DNA of 64,000 nt from contig CALWSL010000006.1 of assembly GCA_944384205.1 (NCBI GenBank), forward strand, positions 1-64,000. The letters run 5' to 3'. This document shows positions 1 through 8,356 of the stretch, piece by piece. Below the pieces are notes generated by a model, which was not told where the DNA came from, ran no database searches, and worked only from the letters and a program-made list of their open reading frames with translations. This DNA comes from an uncultured Acetatifactor sp. GTDB lineage: Bacteria; Bacillota; Clostridia; Lachnospirales; Lachnospiraceae. Position 1 is the stretch's first letter; each line of letters starts with the position of its first letter. The position numbers and the translations under genes are program-made.

Positions 1-162
1 TACATGATGGACGAGATGCAGGAGACCATCAATAAGCAGCAGGGTACTATCAATGAGATGCAGGAGCAGCTTGGCGAGAAAAACAATATCATAGAGGAAA
101 AAGATGCCGCCATCTGGGCGCTGCAGGAACGCATTCGGGAACTGGAGGCGGGACAGAAATAA
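1..162 (+). CDS. C-terminal tail of a coiled-coil protein (partial)
   Basis: A frame open from the first base ends at TAA 160-162, so the gene starts upstream of the window. The 53 visible residues are almost all Glu, Gln, Lys, Ile and Leu with heptad-like spacing (INKQQGTINEMQEQ, ALQERIRELEAG), i.e. a coiled coil built of short tandem repeats. No catalytic domain is visible. Tails of this kind close many Rpn/PD-(D/E)XK nuclease-transposase proteins of Lachnospiraceae, but that is only a possibility. The following 250 bases are AT-rich and hold only the LysR gene's upstream region. Confidence 0.6.
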   Translation, partial: YMMDEMQETINKQQGTINEMQEQLGEKNNIIEEKDAAIWALQERIRELEAGQK

Positions 163-354
163 AGTAGAAAATCATGTTTTTGTCCTGAAATCTTAGACTG
201 CTGTCTTTTATGCCGTGGTAAATCACGGATATCATACATATTTATTCCGGCAAGCTCTGCCGGGGAATCCCTATATTTTTACTATATAACTTTTCATATA
301 CCATTTATTCCTGAAATATATACTTGATTTTAAAAGTTTGTGATATGATATATA

Positions 355-378
355 TGCTATATAAAATAGTATATAGCA
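355..378. promoter_or_regulatory. Perfect inverted repeat upstream of the LysR gene (candidate operator)
   Basis: TGCTATATA at 355-363 is repeated as its exact complement TATATAGCA at 370-378, with a 6-bp spacer. It lies 36 bp before the LysR-family start codon, just downstream of a weak promoter-like TTGATT (324-329) and TGATAT (346-351). The position near the expected transcription start fits autoregulation, which is common for LysR proteins; the binding protein is inferred. Confidence 0.4.
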
Positions 379-413
379 GGGAATATCAATTTGCGTGATG
401 AGGATGTGGGAAC

Positions 414-1352
414 ATGAATACGCTATATTTGAAATACGCGCTTGAGGTGGAGCGGGCAGGCTCCATCACCCAGGCGGCTCAAAATCTGTATATGGCGCAG
501 CCGAATTTGAGTAAAGCAATGAAGGATTTGGAAAATGAGCTTGGATACACCATTTTCAATCGAAATTCCAGCGGAATCAAGGTTACGGAAAAAGGGGATG
601 AATTTCTCTATCATGCCCGTAAAATGATGGAACAGCTTGCAGAGATGGAAAAAATAGCCGGCAGGGATGACAGGGAAGATGGGAAATTTAAAATATCGAT
701 TCCCAGGGGAAGCTACATTGCCAACGGATTTACTGCTTTTGTTTCTGAGATGCAAATTCAGCATGGCATTGAAATTACGATTAATGAGACAAATGCACTA
801 AAAACGATTTCCAACGTGACGGACCGCGGCTATAATATGGGGATTATCCGCTATCATAAGTCTGATGAGGATTTTTTTAATACCTGCTTAAAGAATAACA
901 AATTGGAGCAGGAAACCATATGGGAATTTGAATACGTGCTGGTAATGTCCAAGAAGCATCCGCTGGCAGAAAAGGCGGACATCTGTGTGGAGGATTTGCA
1001 GAACTATATGAAAATTACCCATGGGGACATTGATATTCCCCACGCTAAGCATGCGGAGCATGTCATTGCCGGGCGGACAGCGACGCCGCGAAAGACCATC
1101 TATGTATATGAACGCGGGAGCCAGTTTGATTTGTTGGCAAACGTTCCGACTACCTATATGTGGGTTTCCCCGATTCCGGATTCCTATCTGGAAAAGAACT
1201 GTCTGGTGCAGCGGGCGTGTAAGGCGGACAACAATCGCTATAAGGATGTGCTGATTTATCGGCAGGATTATAAGCTTGGAGAATATGATAAGCTTTTTCA
1301 GAAAAAAATCTATGAGTCCAAGGTAGAGGTTGCGTCTGCAAAATATAAGTAA
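414..1352 (+). CDS. LysR-family transcriptional regulator
   Basis: A 312-residue protein of normal length for the family. Residues about 1-60 form the LysR winged HTH (YALEVERAGSITQAAQNLY, then AQPNLSKAMKDLENELG and FNRNSSGIKVTEKG), followed by a linker helix. Residues about 90-300 fit the periplasmic-binding-like effector domain. The regulators of this class act as tetramers and bind an inverted repeat near the promoter. The next gene downstream, a formate/nitrite-type channel on the same strand, is a plausible target, but a terminator-like hairpin separates them. The inducer cannot be read from the sequence. Confidence 0.88.
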   Translation: MNTLYLKYALEVERAGSITQAAQNLYMAQPNLSKAMKDLENELGYTIFNRNSSGIKVTEKGDEFLYHARKMMEQLAEMEKIAGRDDREDGKFKISIPRGSYIANGFTAFVSEMQIQHGIEITINETNALKTISNVTDRGYNMGIIRYHKSDEDFFNTCLKNNKLEQETIWEFEYVLVMSKKHPLAEKADICVEDLQNYMKITHGDIDIPHAKHAEHVIAGRTATPRKTIYVYERGSQFDLLANVPTTYMWVSPIPDSYLEKNCLVQRACKADNNRYKDVLIYRQDYKLGEYDKLFQKKIYESKVEVASAKYK

Positions 1353-1366
1353 GAATGATTTCAGAA

Positions 1367-1410
1367 GGGATATTATATGTTTTTTTATATAATATCTCTT
1401 TTCTTTTTAT
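1367..1410 (+). terminator. Terminator after the LysR gene
   Basis: GATATTATAT (1369-1378) pairs exactly with ATATAATATC (1387-1396) around an 8-nt T-rich loop; the stem extends by G-U pairing and a T-rich run follows (1397-1409). The stem is AT-rich, so it is probably a moderate terminator. Confidence 0.5.
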
Positions 1411-1471
1411 ATTTCCGCAAAAAAATGGGATTTGCTATGATACATAGGAATAAAGAATAAGGAGAAAAAGC

Positions 1472-2371
1472 GTGGAAGGATTTTTAGCTGTAGAAGAAGC
1501 AGTTGATAAGTATATAAATGGATGTCAGGCAAAGGTGCAGATGCCTCAGGAGCGTCTGATTGGAAAGTCTGTTTTGGCAGGAGTTATGATTGGTATGGGT
1601 GCCGCAGCAAGCAGCGTGGCGGCACATACCATTCCTGATGTGGGTCTGGCAAGACTGGCGGCAGCCGTTGTATTTCCGGTTGGTCTTATGATGGTGATAC
1701 TGTTGGGAGCGGAATTGTTTACGGGCGATTGCCTGATGGCGATGAGCGTTTCAGCAGGAAAACATACCTTGAAGGATATGGTGCGTGTTCTGTTTTCCGT
1801 CTATTTCGGAAATTTTGTGGGTGCTACTTTGTTAGCCTTTGGCGTTGGCATGAGCGGTCAGTTGAATTACTCTTCCGGTATGCTGGGAGCATATACCATT
1901 AAAGTGGCGATGGGAAAAGTAAACTTATCCTTTTCAGAAGCGCTTGTATCCGGTCTGTTGTGTAATGTGCTGGTGTGTGCAGCGGTATTGATGGCAATGT
2001 GTGCAAAGGACATTACAGGAAAGCTGCTTGCCGTATTTTTTACCATTATGCTTTTTGTGACAGCAGGCTTTGAGCACTGCGTGGCAAATATGTATTATAT
2101 TACGGCGGGGCTGATTGCAAAGCATAATCCGTTGTATTTGACACAGGCGATGGAGCGGTATGGCTATGGGCAGGAGGAGATAAGCAGGTTAAATATCGGA
2201 AATTATTTTCTGAGTAATCTGGTCCCTGTAACAATTGGAAATATTTTGGGCGGTGTGGTATTTTTAGGTCTTCCATTGTTTTATCTAAATACAAAAAAGA
2301 AAGATTTGGTAAAGGAGGAGAGGAAAAATGATGCAGTTTATACAACAGATATTGCAAGCGTTGTTCGCTGA
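1472..2371 (+). CDS. Formate/nitrite transporter (FNT) family channel
   Basis: A 299-residue integral membrane protein starting at GTG 1472 with AAGGAG at 1459-1464. The FNT family forms pentameric, aquaporin-like channels for formate, nitrite, hydrosulfide or lactate. Visible family signatures are GVMIGMGAAASS in the first helix, GAELFTGDCLMA in the second region, NFVGA, and FEHCVANMYY near the sixth helix. Six hydrophobic segments are visible. The substrate cannot be assigned; in fermenting anaerobes formate export is a usual role. The C-terminus is hydrophilic (about 25 residues) and its coding region overlaps a 42-codon ORF that has its own strong ribosome binding site. Confidence 0.88.
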   Translation: MEGFLAVEEAVDKYINGCQAKVQMPQERLIGKSVLAGVMIGMGAAASSVAAHTIPDVGLARLAAAVVFPVGLMMVILLGAELFTGDCLMAMSVSAGKHTLKDMVRVLFSVYFGNFVGATLLAFGVGMSGQLNYSSGMLGAYTIKVAMGKVNLSFSEALVSGLLCNVLVCAAVLMAMCAKDITGKLLAVFFTIMLFVTAGFEHCVANMYYITAGLIAKHNPLYLTQAMERYGYGQEEISRLNIGNYFLSNLVPVTIGNILGGVVFLGLPLFYLNTKKKDLVKEERKNDAVYTTDIASVVR

Positions 2372-2456
2372 GGGGCTTGGCGTAGCATGTACGGCAGCAG
2401 TCCTGTATTTCTATTGGAGGTGCATGACGAAGAAAAAACATCAAAAATCAAAATAA
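2328..2456 (+). CDS. 42-aa putative single-span membrane peptide overlapping the FNT gene
   Basis: ATG 2328 (or ATG 2331) opens a 42-codon frame ending at TAA 2454-2456. A strong AAAGGAGG (2311-2318) precedes it at good distance although it lies inside the FNT gene, which suggests real, translationally coupled expression. The peptide has an amphipathic N-terminus, a hydrophobic segment (LGVACTAAVLYFYW) and a positive tail (TKKKHQKSK), the layout of a one-pass inner-membrane peptide with a cytoplasmic C-terminus. It may be a channel partner. No family is recognised. Confidence 0.6.
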   Translation: MMQFIQQILQALFAEGLGVACTAAVLYFYWRCMTKKKHQKSK

Positions 2457-2491
2457 TTGAAAAGTGTGGAAAATAAAAGAAGAATCATATA

Positions 2492-2527
2492 AAATAAAAG
2501 GCACATCGCAGGATGTGCTTTTTATTT
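2492..2527 (+). terminator. Terminator of the FNT/42-aa transcript
   Basis: GCACATC (2501-2507) pairs with GATGTGC (2512-2518) around a 4-nt loop; flanking AAATAAAA and TTTTATTT extend the stem to about 16 bp and supply U-runs on either strand. Confidence 0.75.
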
Positions 2528-2585
2528 GGGGAAAAGATAACAGTAACGGAAAAATTGCGGGCTATTGGAAGCGTGGAGGATTAAG

Positions 2586-5273
2586 ATGTATCATAATAAG
2601 CTTGTAATCGGCATTCTTGCCCATGTGGATGCGGGAAAAACCACACTGGCGGAAAGTATTTTATATACCTGCGGAAATATTCGCACTGTTGGAAGAGTGG
2701 ACCACGGGGACGCCTTTCTGGATAACTATGCGTTAGAACGCGCCAGAGGCATCACCATATTTTCCAAACAGGCGCAGATTGTCTGGGAGGACAGGGAAAT
2801 CACCCTTCTGGATACGCCGGGGCATGTGGACTTCTCGGCGGAGATGGAGCGAACGCTGCAGGTGCTGGACTATGCGATTCTTGTCATCAGCGGCGCGGAC
2901 GGCGTGCAGGGGCATGTGGAAACTCTGTGGAGACTTTTGAAGCGGTATGAGATTCCCACCTTTTTATTCATCAACAAAATGGATCAGGAGGGTACGGACA
3001 AGAAAAAGCTTCTGGCAGAATTACAGGAGAGACTGGACGAGCATTGCGTGGAATTCGGACCTTGGGCAGAGCAGCAGAACAGGGAAAATTTTCTGGATGC
3101 CCTTGCAATGTGCAAGGAATCCTGCATGGAGGAGTATCTTGATACGGGGGAATTATCCCAGGGGAGTATTGCGGATGCAATCGCGGAAAGAAAGGTATTT
3201 CCCTGCTTTTTCGGGTCGGCGCTGAAGCTTGCCGGCGTGCAGGATTTCTTGCAGGGAATTGCTCAGTATACCCTTTTCCCTGAGTATCCTGAGGAATTTG
3301 GTGCCAGAGTATTTAAAATTTCCAGAGACACAAACGGCACTCGTCTTACGCATATGAAAGTGACGGGAGGAACGCTTCGGGTAAAAATGTTTGTCGGCAA
3401 TGAAAAGAGTGCGGCAGATGGGGAAAAAGTCTGGAAGGAAAAAGCAGACCAGCTCCGCATTTATGACGGCGCAAAGTTTAAAGCTGTGGAGGAGGTTCCT
3501 GCGGGCGGTATCTGCGCGGTGACAGGGCTGACACAGACCTTTGCCGGGCAGGGACTTGGCAGGGAGAGCGAGAATGGTCTGCCTGTGCTGGAGCCTGTTC
3601 TGACCTATCAGATTCTGTTGCCGGAGGAAAGCGACCCGATTACGGTGTTGGGGCAATTAAGGCAGCTTGAGGAAGAGGACCCGCAGTTACATCTGGTCTG
3701 GAAAGAGGAAAGCGCCGGGATTCATGTGCAGGTGATGGGAGAGGTGCAGATTGAGATTTTGAGAAGTCTCATAATGGAACGCTTCGGACTGGAAGTGCGC
3801 TTCGGCACGGGAAGTATTGTATATAAGGAGACCATTGCCGAACCTGTGGTGGGTATCGGACATTTTGAACCACTGAGGCATTACGCGGAGGTACATTTGT
3901 TGTTGGAGCCGGGAGAGCGCGGCAGCGGGCTGCAGTTTGCGTCCCTGTGCAGTGAGGATATGCTGGACAAAAACTGGCAGCGATTGATTATGACTCACTT
4001 GGAGGAGCGCATCCATCCCGGTGTGCTGACCGGTTCTGAGATTACGGATATGCGGATTCTTCTGATTGCAGGCAGGGCGCATCAGAAGCACACGGAGGGC
4101 GGTGACTTCCGTCAGGCGACTTACCGTGCCATTCGTCACGGTCTCAGGCGGGGCAAAAATATTCTGTTGGAGCCGGTATTTGCGTTTACGTTGGAGATCC
4201 CCACAGAAATGCTGGGGCGTGCCATGTCGGATGTGAAGCGGATGTATGGCGATTTTGAAGCACCTGAGACGAAGGGGAATAGGAGCATTTTAAAAGGAAC
4301 TGCGCCTGTGGCAACCATGCGGGATTATCAGCGGGAGGTCAACGCTTATACCAGAGGAATGGGAAGATTTTCCTGTGTGGTAAAGGGTTATGAGCCTTGT
4401 CACAATGCGGAGGAAGTGATTGCACGGATACAATATGACCCGGAGGCGGATATTGCCAATCCCACAGGCTCGGTTTTCTGTGCCCATGGAGCGGGTTTCG
4501 TGGTGGATTGGGAGCAGGTTGAGGAGTACGCTCATGTGGAAAACAACTGGCGTCCCGCTTCACCTGACGGAGAGGAGACGGGATGGGAAAACGGAAACGC
4601 AATCGGTGCGGAGGCGTTGCGTGCAATCTCCGGTGTGGGAAAAGGCGGGAGCCGAACACCGTCGGACTATATTACGCAGGAGGAGATTGAAGAAATATTC
4701 CGGCGAACCTACGGAAAAAAGCCCCAGGAGGCGAATCATTACCGCCGCTATCACCGTAGCGGCAGCAGAACGGTGCGAGCGGATGAGGGGGCAGGCAGAC
4801 AGGCAGAATATCGCCCGGGGAATCTGCGGAAAAAGGACGAGTACCTGTTAGTTGACGGCTATAATATTATTTTTGCATGGGAAGAATTACGGCAACTGGC
4901 GGAACGCAATATTGACAGTGCAAGAGACCGACTGATGGATATTATGAGCAATTATCAGGGATATCTGGGAGGTACGCTGATACTGGTATTTGACGCCTAC
5001 AAGGTGAAAGGCAATCCCGGAACGGTCATCCAATACCATAATATTCATGTGGTCTATACAAAGGAGGCAGAGACCGCTGACCAATATATCGAAAAAACGG
5101 TACATCAGATTGGGAAAACCTATCAGGTGACGGTTGCCACCTCCGATGCCTTGGAACAGATGATTATCTGGGGCAGCGGCGCCACCCGTATGTCGGCGGC
5201 AGGCTTGAAGGAAGCTGTGGAGGCGGTTTGCAGGGATTTACGGGAAAAATATGATATTTCAAGCGCGGATTAG
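2586..5273 (+). CDS. TetM-like translational GTPase fused to a C-terminal NYN (Rae1/YacP-like) nuclease domain
   Basis: The preferred start is ATG 2586, preceded by GGAGG at 2576-2580; an upstream in-frame TTG (2565) has no such site. The 895-residue product begins with an EF-G/TetM GTPase domain: G1 AHVDAGKTT, switch RGITI, G3 DTPGH, G4 NKMD. EF-G-like domains II to V follow to about residue 650, ending with the segment NPTGSVFCAHGAGFVV. After a low-complexity basic linker, the last about 165 residues are a NYN/PIN-like domain: LLVDGYNIIFAWEEL, DSARDRLMDIM, LVFDAYKV, TADQYIEK, VATSDALEQMIIWGSGA. This is the signature of YacP/Rae1, which in Bacillus cleaves mRNA in the ribosomal A site. Joining it to a GTPase that enters the same site suggests ribosome rescue or quality control. 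Tetracycline protection is possible but not shown. Confidence 0.85.
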   Translation: MYHNKLVIGILAHVDAGKTTLAESILYTCGNIRTVGRVDHGDAFLDNYALERARGITIFSKQAQIVWEDREITLLDTPGHVDFSAEMERTLQVLDYAILVISGADGVQGHVETLWRLLKRYEIPTFLFINKMDQEGTDKKKLLAELQERLDEHCVEFGPWAEQQNRENFLDALAMCKESCMEEYLDTGELSQGSIADAIAERKVFPCFFGSALKLAGVQDFLQGIAQYTLFPEYPEEFGARVFKISRDTNGTRLTHMKVTGGTLRVKMFVGNEKSAADGEKVWKEKADQLRIYDGAKFKAVEEVPAGGICAVTGLTQTFAGQGLGRESENGLPVLEPVLTYQILLPEESDPITVLGQLRQLEEEDPQLHLVWKEESAGIHVQVMGEVQIEILRSLIMERFGLEVRFGTGSIVYKETIAEPVVGIGHFEPLRHYAEVHLLLEPGERGSGLQFASLCSEDMLDKNWQRLIMTHLEERIHPGVLTGSEITDMRILLIAGRAHQKHTEGGDFRQATYRAIRHGLRRGKNILLEPVFAFTLEIPTEMLGRAMSDVKRMYGDFEAPETKGNRSILKGTAPVATMRDYQREVNAYTRGMGRFSCVVKGYEPCHNAEEVIARIQYDPEADIANPTGSVFCAHGAGFVVDWEQVEEYAHVENNWRPASPDGEETGWENGNAIGAEALRAISGVGKGGSRTPSDYITQEEIEEIFRRTYGKKPQEANHYRRYHRSGSRTVRADEGAGRQAEYRPGNLRKKDEYLLVDGYNIIFAWEELRQLAERNIDSARDRLMDIMSNYQGYLGGTLILVFDAYKVKGNPGTVIQYHNIHVVYTKEAETADQYIEKTVHQIGKTYQVTVATSDALEQMIIWGSGATRMSAAGLKEAVEAVCRDLREKYDISSAD

Positions 5274-5321
5274 CAAAGAATGTCGAAGCATGGAATTTCA
5301 TCGCGGCAGCGGCGGAATGGA

Positions 5322-5350
5322 TTGCGCTTGTGGGATATTTGTGATAGAAT
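5322..5350 (+). promoter_or_regulatory. Promoter of the MraY-like gene
   Basis: TTGCGC (5322-5327), a 17-bp spacer and TAGAAT (5345-5350), 70 bp before the chosen start codon. Confidence 0.55.
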
Positions 5351-5419
5351 CTTAGCTATTCACAATGAAGGAAATTTGTACAGGCACATTGGCGGAAAGA
5401 TGTGCGGATAGGAGCAGAA

Positions 5420-6385
5420 ATGTTACACTTATTATTAACAGAGGAACATAACTCTTTGATGGCGTTTGGCGGAATTCTGTTTGCGTTTATTGCAACGGTT
5501 TTTGCAACGGCAAAGTTAAGTGTCTACCTTCCCAGAGATGCGGGCAGGGAATTTGCGCACGACGGTAAATTATCTGCAGGAAAACCGAGAGGAGCAGGTA
5601 TTATCTTTGTACTTGCCTTTGTTGCGGCGGCACTGTTATTTGCGCCCTTGAATGCAGAGCTGGTTATCTATCTGATTTTGATTGTGGTATGTATGATGAC
5701 GGGATTTCTGGACGATGCCTCCACAACTCCGTGGGGAGAGTACAAAAAAGGCTTTTTGGATTTGTGCGTGGCGGCTATGGTTGCCATGACCTTTTTAAAA
5801 TACAATTCCAATGTGGTGGAGCTTGCATTATTCGGAGTCAGATTTACACTTCCGCCTGTTGTGTTCGCACTGCTTGCTATTGTTCTGGTATGGACCTCCG
5901 TGAACGTTACCAACTGCTCTGACGGTGTGGATGGATTATCGGGAACACTGACGATTATAACAATTATGACAATTTACTGTGTTGACCGTATCAAGGGAGT
6001 GAGCGAGAGTTCTTCTTTTCTGATTTTGTTATTTGCTGCATGTATTCTGGGATATCTGTGGTATAATGCCACGCCGAGTAAACTGATGATGGGGGATGCC
6101 GGTTCCAGAGCGATGGGACTTTTTATCAGTATTGCCATTCTGAAAACAGGCTGTCCCTTTCTCTACATTCCGGTGGCGCTTGTGCTGATTCTGGACGGCG
6201 GTCTGGGACTGCTGAAAGTTGCTTTGCTTCGTTTTTGTAAGATTCGCATTTTAAAAAATGTTCGGACGCCCCTTCATGACCATGTGCGTAAGGTTTGGGA
6301 CTGGTCTAATACACAGACGGTATTTCGTTTTGCGATTATCCAGATTATCTTAAGTGTGGCGGTAGTGTACGGGATTCAGGTGTAG
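5420..6385 (+). CDS. MraY/WecA-family polyprenyl-phosphate sugar-phosphate transferase (MraY-like)
   Basis: The start ATG 5420 is chosen for AGGAG at 5410-5414; a GTG at 5402 is in frame but lacks a site. The 321-residue protein has about ten hydrophobic segments and the family's cytoplasmic motifs: GFLDDAST (aspartate pair), NVTNCSDGVDGLSGT (the third catalytic aspartate region, as in MraY), MGDAGSRAMG, and a His-rich loop TPLHDHVRK. The family transfers a sugar-phosphate from UDP to undecaprenyl phosphate; MraY makes lipid I for peptidoglycan. The gene stands alone, not in a division/cell-wall cluster, so it may be a second MraY-type enzyme or act on another envelope glycan. Confidence 0.8.
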   Translation: MLHLLLTEEHNSLMAFGGILFAFIATVFATAKLSVYLPRDAGREFAHDGKLSAGKPRGAGIIFVLAFVAAALLFAPLNAELVIYLILIVVCMMTGFLDDASTTPWGEYKKGFLDLCVAAMVAMTFLKYNSNVVELALFGVRFTLPPVVFALLAIVLVWTSVNVTNCSDGVDGLSGTLTIITIMTIYCVDRIKGVSESSSFLILLFAACILGYLWYNATPSKLMMGDAGSRAMGLFISIAILKTGCPFLYIPVALVLILDGGLGLLKVALLRFCKIRILKNVRTPLHDHVRKVWDWSNTQTVFRFAIIQIILSVAVVYGIQV

Positions 6386-6491
6386 CAAGATGGCAGAGCG
6401 GCGCCGGAAAGCCGCAGTTACTTTTTATGAAAATTTGTTATCCGAAGTTGGTACGGTATATGACCGGGGAAGGAATGAGGTGCGCAAGCGT

Positions 6492-7022
6492 ATGGAAACC
6501 ATTACCTTAATCAAACCGTCAATGGAATTTGGCGAGGATATCATGCAGTTCCGCAAAGAACTTTTGGAAGCCGGAGACAGTGATTCTTTTGCAGGATGCG
6601 GCAGCTTAAGGCAATGTCAGGCGGCAGAAGAATGGATTGACATGCTTGCAAGGCAGGAAAATGCAGATACCTGCCCAGCGGATTCGGTTGCTTCCAATAC
6701 TTATATTGCTGTTCGTAACGCAGACAAGAGAATCGTGGGAATGATTGATCTCAGGCATCATATAGACCATCCTGTTTTAAGCGTGTGGGGAGGTCATATG
6801 GGTTATTCCGTGCGTCCGTCTGAACGGGGAAAAGGCTATGCAAGAGAGATGCTAAGGCAGAATTTACAAAAGTGCCGTGAGAGAAAAATGGATAAGGTTT
6901 TGATTACCTGCAGCCGGAACAATCCGGCAAGTGAGAAAACAATTCTTGCAAATGGCGGCGTTTTTGAAAAGGAGATATGTGTTGACGGAGAATACATAAA
7001 AAGATACTGGATAATTTTGTAA
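6492..7022 (+). CDS. GNAT-family N-acetyltransferase
   Basis: The open frame reaches back to 6390, but the family-like N-terminus (METITLIKPSMEFGEDI) begins at ATG 6492, with GAGGTG a few bases upstream, so the protein is taken as 176 residues. Acetyl-CoA binding is indicated by VRPSERGKGYAREMLRQ (the Q/RxxGxG/A loop), and the fold continues with CSRNNPASEKTILANGG. GNAT enzymes acetylate amines or protein N-termini; the substrate is unknown. It follows the MraY-like gene closely and may be cotranscribed. Confidence 0.8.
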   Translation: METITLIKPSMEFGEDIMQFRKELLEAGDSDSFAGCGSLRQCQAAEEWIDMLARQENADTCPADSVASNTYIAVRNADKRIVGMIDLRHHIDHPVLSVWGGHMGYSVRPSERGKGYAREMLRQNLQKCRERKMDKVLITCSRNNPASEKTILANGGVFEKEICVDGEYIKRYWIIL

Positions 7023-7421
7023 GGTGTGAGGTGATTTGTCCATGGAAAGATATTTGAGAGAAACTCCTTGTAATACATTTTTCTCTCGCCATTTAAAAGA
7101 TTTTCCTTTTTATATTTCATGCTTTTATAATAAAAAAAGGGGTCAAAATAGTTACCTTGACTTGTTTTTATATTAGCACAATTTTATGATTTTGCAATAG
7201 GTTCTTGGTTGATTTAGTAATTTCTTTATTTTAAGGGAATATAGAAGATAGTATCCCTTCTTTCAAAATGGCTGGAAAAAGCATATCGTGTTTTTGACTT
7301 TTCGCAACCATTTAAGAAGGGATTTTACTTTTTGAAATATCAGTTGTCCATCGCTATATTGTCGACCAATTTTTTTACAGTTATTTGATGTTTTCTGTAA
7401 CTTTATTCATGAACATAAGCA
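7023..7421. other. AT-rich gene-free stretch before the recombinase
   Basis: No coding frame is supported. It holds the left recombinase-flanking repeat (7147-7161) and an inverted repeat, ATCCCTTCTT at 7253-7262 with AAGAAGGGAT at 7314-7323, partly extended by AAATGG-like bases, which could form a long-loop hairpin. Confidence 0.5.
7147..7161 (+). repeat. Left inverted 15-bp site flanking the tyrosine recombinase gene
   Basis: AATAGTTACCTTGAC here and its inverted partner at 8111-8125 match at 14 of 15 positions. The left copy is itself framed by GTCAA (7142-7146) and TTGAC (7157-7161), giving two inverted 5-bp half-sites around a 10-bp core, the architecture of a tyrosine-recombinase crossover site. 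Confidence 0.5.
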
Positions 7422-8060
7422 TCATTCTTCTTTCTGATGATATTCATCAGTATATCTTTCTGTGTAGCTGCCTCCTTCCAAGGTAGATAATCTATGAAAC
7501 ATGCGTTTGCGAAGAGATATCGTAAATTCCAGATACTTAAAAGTATTTTCTGCATTTTTATGACCGAGCCAGAATTGGATATCATCAATATCAAAATCCA
7601 GCTCGGCAAGTTCTATGGCTCTGGTATGCTTTAGTACATGCATATGCCACTTAGACGGATATATATATTGGGCTTTTTTACAAAAATGTTTGATAAGTGC
7701 ATCAAGACGCTGACGGGAGATAGGATTTCCCTTTTGTGACACAAACAAATAAGGTGATTCAATCGAGCGGGCAGTGCGCTCGTCCAGATAATCCTCCAAA
7801 GCTTTAATTACATGCGCATTCACTATTTTTAAGGTATTAGAATTGGAGCCCTTTAAACGTGGGCAGTAAATTTGTTTTGCGTGGCGATCATAATAACTTA
7901 CTCTTAAATTGGAAACTTCGGATGCGCGGAGCGCGCAATATTTTGCGACCTCAAAAATAGCAATATTTCTTTTCCGGTGAATCCCTCTTTCACGGTAAAT
8001 CTCCCTGAAAAGTAATTCGGTTTCATCGATTGTTAAGTGCTGCATTCTTTCTTTTTCCAT
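7422..8060 (-). CDS. Short tyrosine recombinase (catalytic domain only)
   Basis: The start is placed at ATG 8058-8060 because a strong AAAGGAGGAA lies about 11 bases upstream; an ATG 33 bases further out has no site. The 212-residue product is essentially only the catalytic domain of the phage-integrase family, without the usual N-terminal core-binding domain. Visible active-site elements are Arg in YCALRASEVSNL, the box HVLKHTRAIELAE (Lys where most relatives carry the second Arg) and LGHKNAENTFKYLE with the nucleophile Tyr. It would break and rejoin DNA through a phosphotyrosine link. The gene is bracketed by inverted copies of a 15-bp site, so self-mobilisation or inversion of its own segment is plausible. 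Confidence 0.8.
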   Translation of the reverse strand: MEKERMQHLTIDETELLFREIYRERGIHRKRNIAIFEVAKYCALRASEVSNLRVSYYDRHAKQIYCPRLKGSNSNTLKIVNAHVIKALEDYLDERTARSIESPYLFVSQKGNPISRQRLDALIKHFCKKAQYIYPSKWHMHVLKHTRAIELAELDFDIDDIQFWLGHKNAENTFKYLEFTISLRKRMFHRLSTLEGGSYTERYTDEYHQKEE

Positions 8061-8110
8061 TAAAAAAAGTTCCTCCTTTGTAAATAATTTCATGATTTCG
8101 ATAACAAATG

Positions 8111-8125
8111 GTCAAAGTAACTATT
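8111..8125 (-). repeat. Right inverted 15-bp site flanking the tyrosine recombinase gene
   Basis: Read on the minus strand it is AATAGTTACTTTGAC, the inverted partner of 7147-7161 with one mismatch. The two sites enclose about 980 bp and only the recombinase gene. The outer half-site is less well kept (AACAG instead of GTCAA). Confidence 0.5.
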
Positions 8126-8356
8126 CTGTTCCATACATTTATTGGAAAAGCCTGTATTTCTGTAATGATAGCCCTATTCGCGTTTCTTTATTACAAAATA
8201 GCAACTGTGGAAAGACTAACTATTAAAAGTCAAGTCTAAAATGGAAATTTTTGAATGAATTGCAAAAATGCACTTCAGATATATTTGAACCTTGAAAACT
8301 GCATGACAATAAGAGCATCTTTGCAGGTGCTCGAAAAGGAGATATTTACAGATAAG

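Noticed and set aside
2586..5273. Calling the GTPase fusion a tetracycline resistance gene
   Set aside because: TetM-like domains alone do not prove resistance, and the NYN domain points to another task.
6390..6491. N-terminal extension of the GNAT enzyme after the MraY-like gene
   Set aside because: The extra residues do not resemble the family, and a better start with a ribosome binding site exists at 6492.
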